Source: Vanilla planifolia (taxonomy: Eukaryota; Streptophyta; Magnoliopsida; Asparagales; Orchidaceae). From it: DNA of 64,000 bases. The notes beneath the pieces are model-generated. The model saw nothing but the letters and a program-made list of their open reading frames with translations. It was not told the DNA's origin and did no database searches. Numbering within the stretch: the stretch's first letter is position 1; each line of letters begins with the position of its first letter. Below, piece by piece: positions 61,871 to 64,000 of the stretch. The DNA lies in assembly GCA_023846275.1 (NCBI GenBank), contig JAIUJO010000443.1:174545-238544 (forward strand). Reading direction: 5' to 3'. Made by a program: the position numbers and the translations under genes.

Positions 61871-64000
61871 TTTTGCATGCTTTATTTAATAAATTATTAA
61901 TCTTGATATTTTTAAATGTTTTCCAAATTTCATTTTAGTGCACTTTATGCAACATTTCAATTTGTGCCTTATTTAACTTTCAGCATTGATACCTTTGACA
62001 CCATAGTATCTTCAAATGAAATATTCCTATAAAACGTTATACATTGTTTCCGTTTTTTTTTTTCACTCTAAATAAAATATCTAAATATGCACCTCTACTC
62101 ATCTCTTATAATTTTCACATCACTACTATTTGGTTATATTACATTACTTCAACTAATCTCATTTTAGATTTATATATGTTTTTAATTTTTATAATTTGAA
62201 GTAATTTTAACCCAAGACTATTAAGATGAAGTAAAAGTTGTTGGACTAGTAAGAATGAGCTCTATTTGATAAAATATTTATTTTTATATTTAAAATATTT
62301 TATTTTTCATGACTTTAGCTCATTTTGTGAGACAATTTGATTCCTATTTTGTTTAACATATGAGAGTGTTGCACAAGATCTCCTTATTATCTTGTAATGC
62401 AACAGTCCTATGTAATTTAACTCTTTTGTAAAAAGTTTTTTCATTATTTTTCATATATTACTACGTAACTCTAGGCTTGTTATCATGTTACTTTTATATC
62501 ACATTAATTTAATTATATTTCATTAATTCATCTTATTATATTTCAGTTCCAATATATATTTTATTAATATTAACGTAATACTTTATTATTATTTATTCTT
62601 ATTTATTTTGATAATACAAATATATAAATTTATATATTTTTAAATATTTAATTTTATTTGGCTTTGGCTTACTTTATCAGACATTTTGATTTGTATGTGG
62701 CTTAATGATTAAAGATAATGCATTCGAGTGCCTTTTTATCCTATAATAAAAAATTTTCATGTAATTTATATCATTAATGTTTTCTCCAATTTTTTTATGA
62801 TGTAATTATAAATCCTTTCTTATGTGACTTTTATATTGTTTTGATTACATTATGTTACATTGTTCCAATTTATCTCATTCAACTTTAACATATATTTACA
62901 TAACAGTTTAGTAATTATGTATTATTTATGCTTCTTTATTTTTGTAATTTATTGTAGTTCCAAACATGGTTCATACCTAATTGTTTTTATCTAAGATGGT
63001 ATACTTGACCTCCGTAGTATCTAAGAATGTAATATTTCGTTATAATTTATCTCTTGTATGCTAATTGTTCACTTTAATTTTGACACATTTATTGTAACTT
63101 TAGATATTATTTTTCATATGACCTCCACATTACCATGATTTTGTTATATTATATTCTTCAATTTATTATGTTTTTTCTTTTATATATAATTTTTTAATAT
63201 TAAAACTATAGCTTGTTATCATTTATATATATTTCATTTAGTAACTCACAATAATTCATACAAGGTGAAATGGAGTTGGAAGAAAAGTGGATAGAGCCAC
63301 CTTCATGAGCTCTACAACTCTACATATTCAATTTGATATTTTTAAATATTTTCTTTTCTATGATTTTTGTACAATTTATGAGACATCTGACTCATATATA
63401 ATTGTATGATTTATGGTCGAACTCCATAGTATTTCGAAATGCAAATTTTCTACACAATTTCACGAGATATTAAAATAATAATTATTAGTATTTATGATAA
63501 TTTATTTTGATATTTCACAAAGCAGTTATTAATCTTTGGTGGGAGACATCTCAATGGGCACTTTCAAATTAAATAATTATTTCAATATTTCTAAAGAAAA
63601 AATTATATTATTTTTTCATTATTTGCATGATATATTTGTTTGTACATTATTTGATGATCGATAAAACCACACTAGATCTCTTGAATATCTTAGAATGCAA
63701 CTTTCCTATGTAAGATATCTCAATTCATTAAATTTTTTTGTTTTCTTTCATTATATTATTAAATAACTCAAAATATTTTCTCTTATGTCCTTCATATCAA
63801 ATTTAGTTTACTATATTTTTGAAATTTAACTCTTTTAAATTTTAATATGCATTTATTTAATAATAAAAAATAATTTATAGTTATTTATGCTTATTTACTT
63901 TTGTGACTAGTAGAAATTCTAAATATTGTCTAATCGAGATGAAACAAATGTCGTTGGACTTGTCTCAATGAGCTTTATCTAATTAAATATTCAATTTTAA
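61871..64000 (-). repeat. AT-rich degenerate tandem repeat, right arm (inverted)
   Basis: This is the reverse complement of the left-arm repeat. The landmark ATATCTTAGAATGC-like lies near 62010, 62391, 62740, 63020, 63433 and 63687, with a mean spacing near 335 bp. The counterpart of GTCCAACGAT appears as GTTGTTGGACTAGT near 62237 and GTCGTTGGACTTGTC near 63950. The arm continues past the window end. Stops occur in all frames; no gene is seen. Confidence 0.75.

Overview
This looks like nuclear DNA of a land plant. It carries decayed Ty1/copia retrotransposons with plant-type primer-binding site, gag, protease, reverse transcriptase and RNase H remnants, and a decayed fragment of the plastid gene rpl16 with the end of its group II intron. 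I found no intact protein gene and no rRNA or tRNA gene. The species cannot be read from the window.

Layout. About 48 kb is one kind of repetitive DNA: a degenerate array made mainly of the dinucleotide steps TG, CA and TA (TGTGTGCATGTG-like text). It switches strand in sharp blocks: CA-rich 1-2344, TG-rich 2345-5243, TG-rich 10866-11399, CA-rich 11400-20741, TG-rich 20742-20964, CA-rich 20965-21342, TG-rich 24843-37534, CA-rich 37535-39688 and TG-rich 39689-57200. Two copia remnants, both on the + strand, interrupt it: a fuller copy (about 6165-10865, with 5' flank from 5244) and a 5'-truncated copy (21343-24842). From 57201 the composition changes abruptly to AT-rich DNA. Two arms of a degenerate repeat with a unit of roughly 335-385 bp (57201-60365 and 61871-64000) lie in opposite orientations around a 1.5 kb core that holds the rpl16 fragment.

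How the parts relate. The TG/CA arrays are not plain microsatellite. Landmarks recur in the same order at distances of about 14-20 kb and also as inverted copies, so the region grew by large duplications and inversions. The two copia remnants share the same dead RT active site (YMNN in place of YVDD) and the same missing integrase, and their homology runs past the 3' LTR into the adjoining TG array. They were therefore most likely copied as one segment after the element had died.

The many long open frames in the arrays (Cys/Val/Met-rich or His/Thr-rich) are a by-product of a sequence that rarely spells a stop codon, and are not annotated as genes. I found no clear case for a new functional system. 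What merits a second look is the architecture: a giant higher-order repeat of alternating pyrimidine-purine DNA, its strand-switch junctions, and the inverted AT-rich arms around a plastid-derived core. All homologies were read by eye; no alignment was run.
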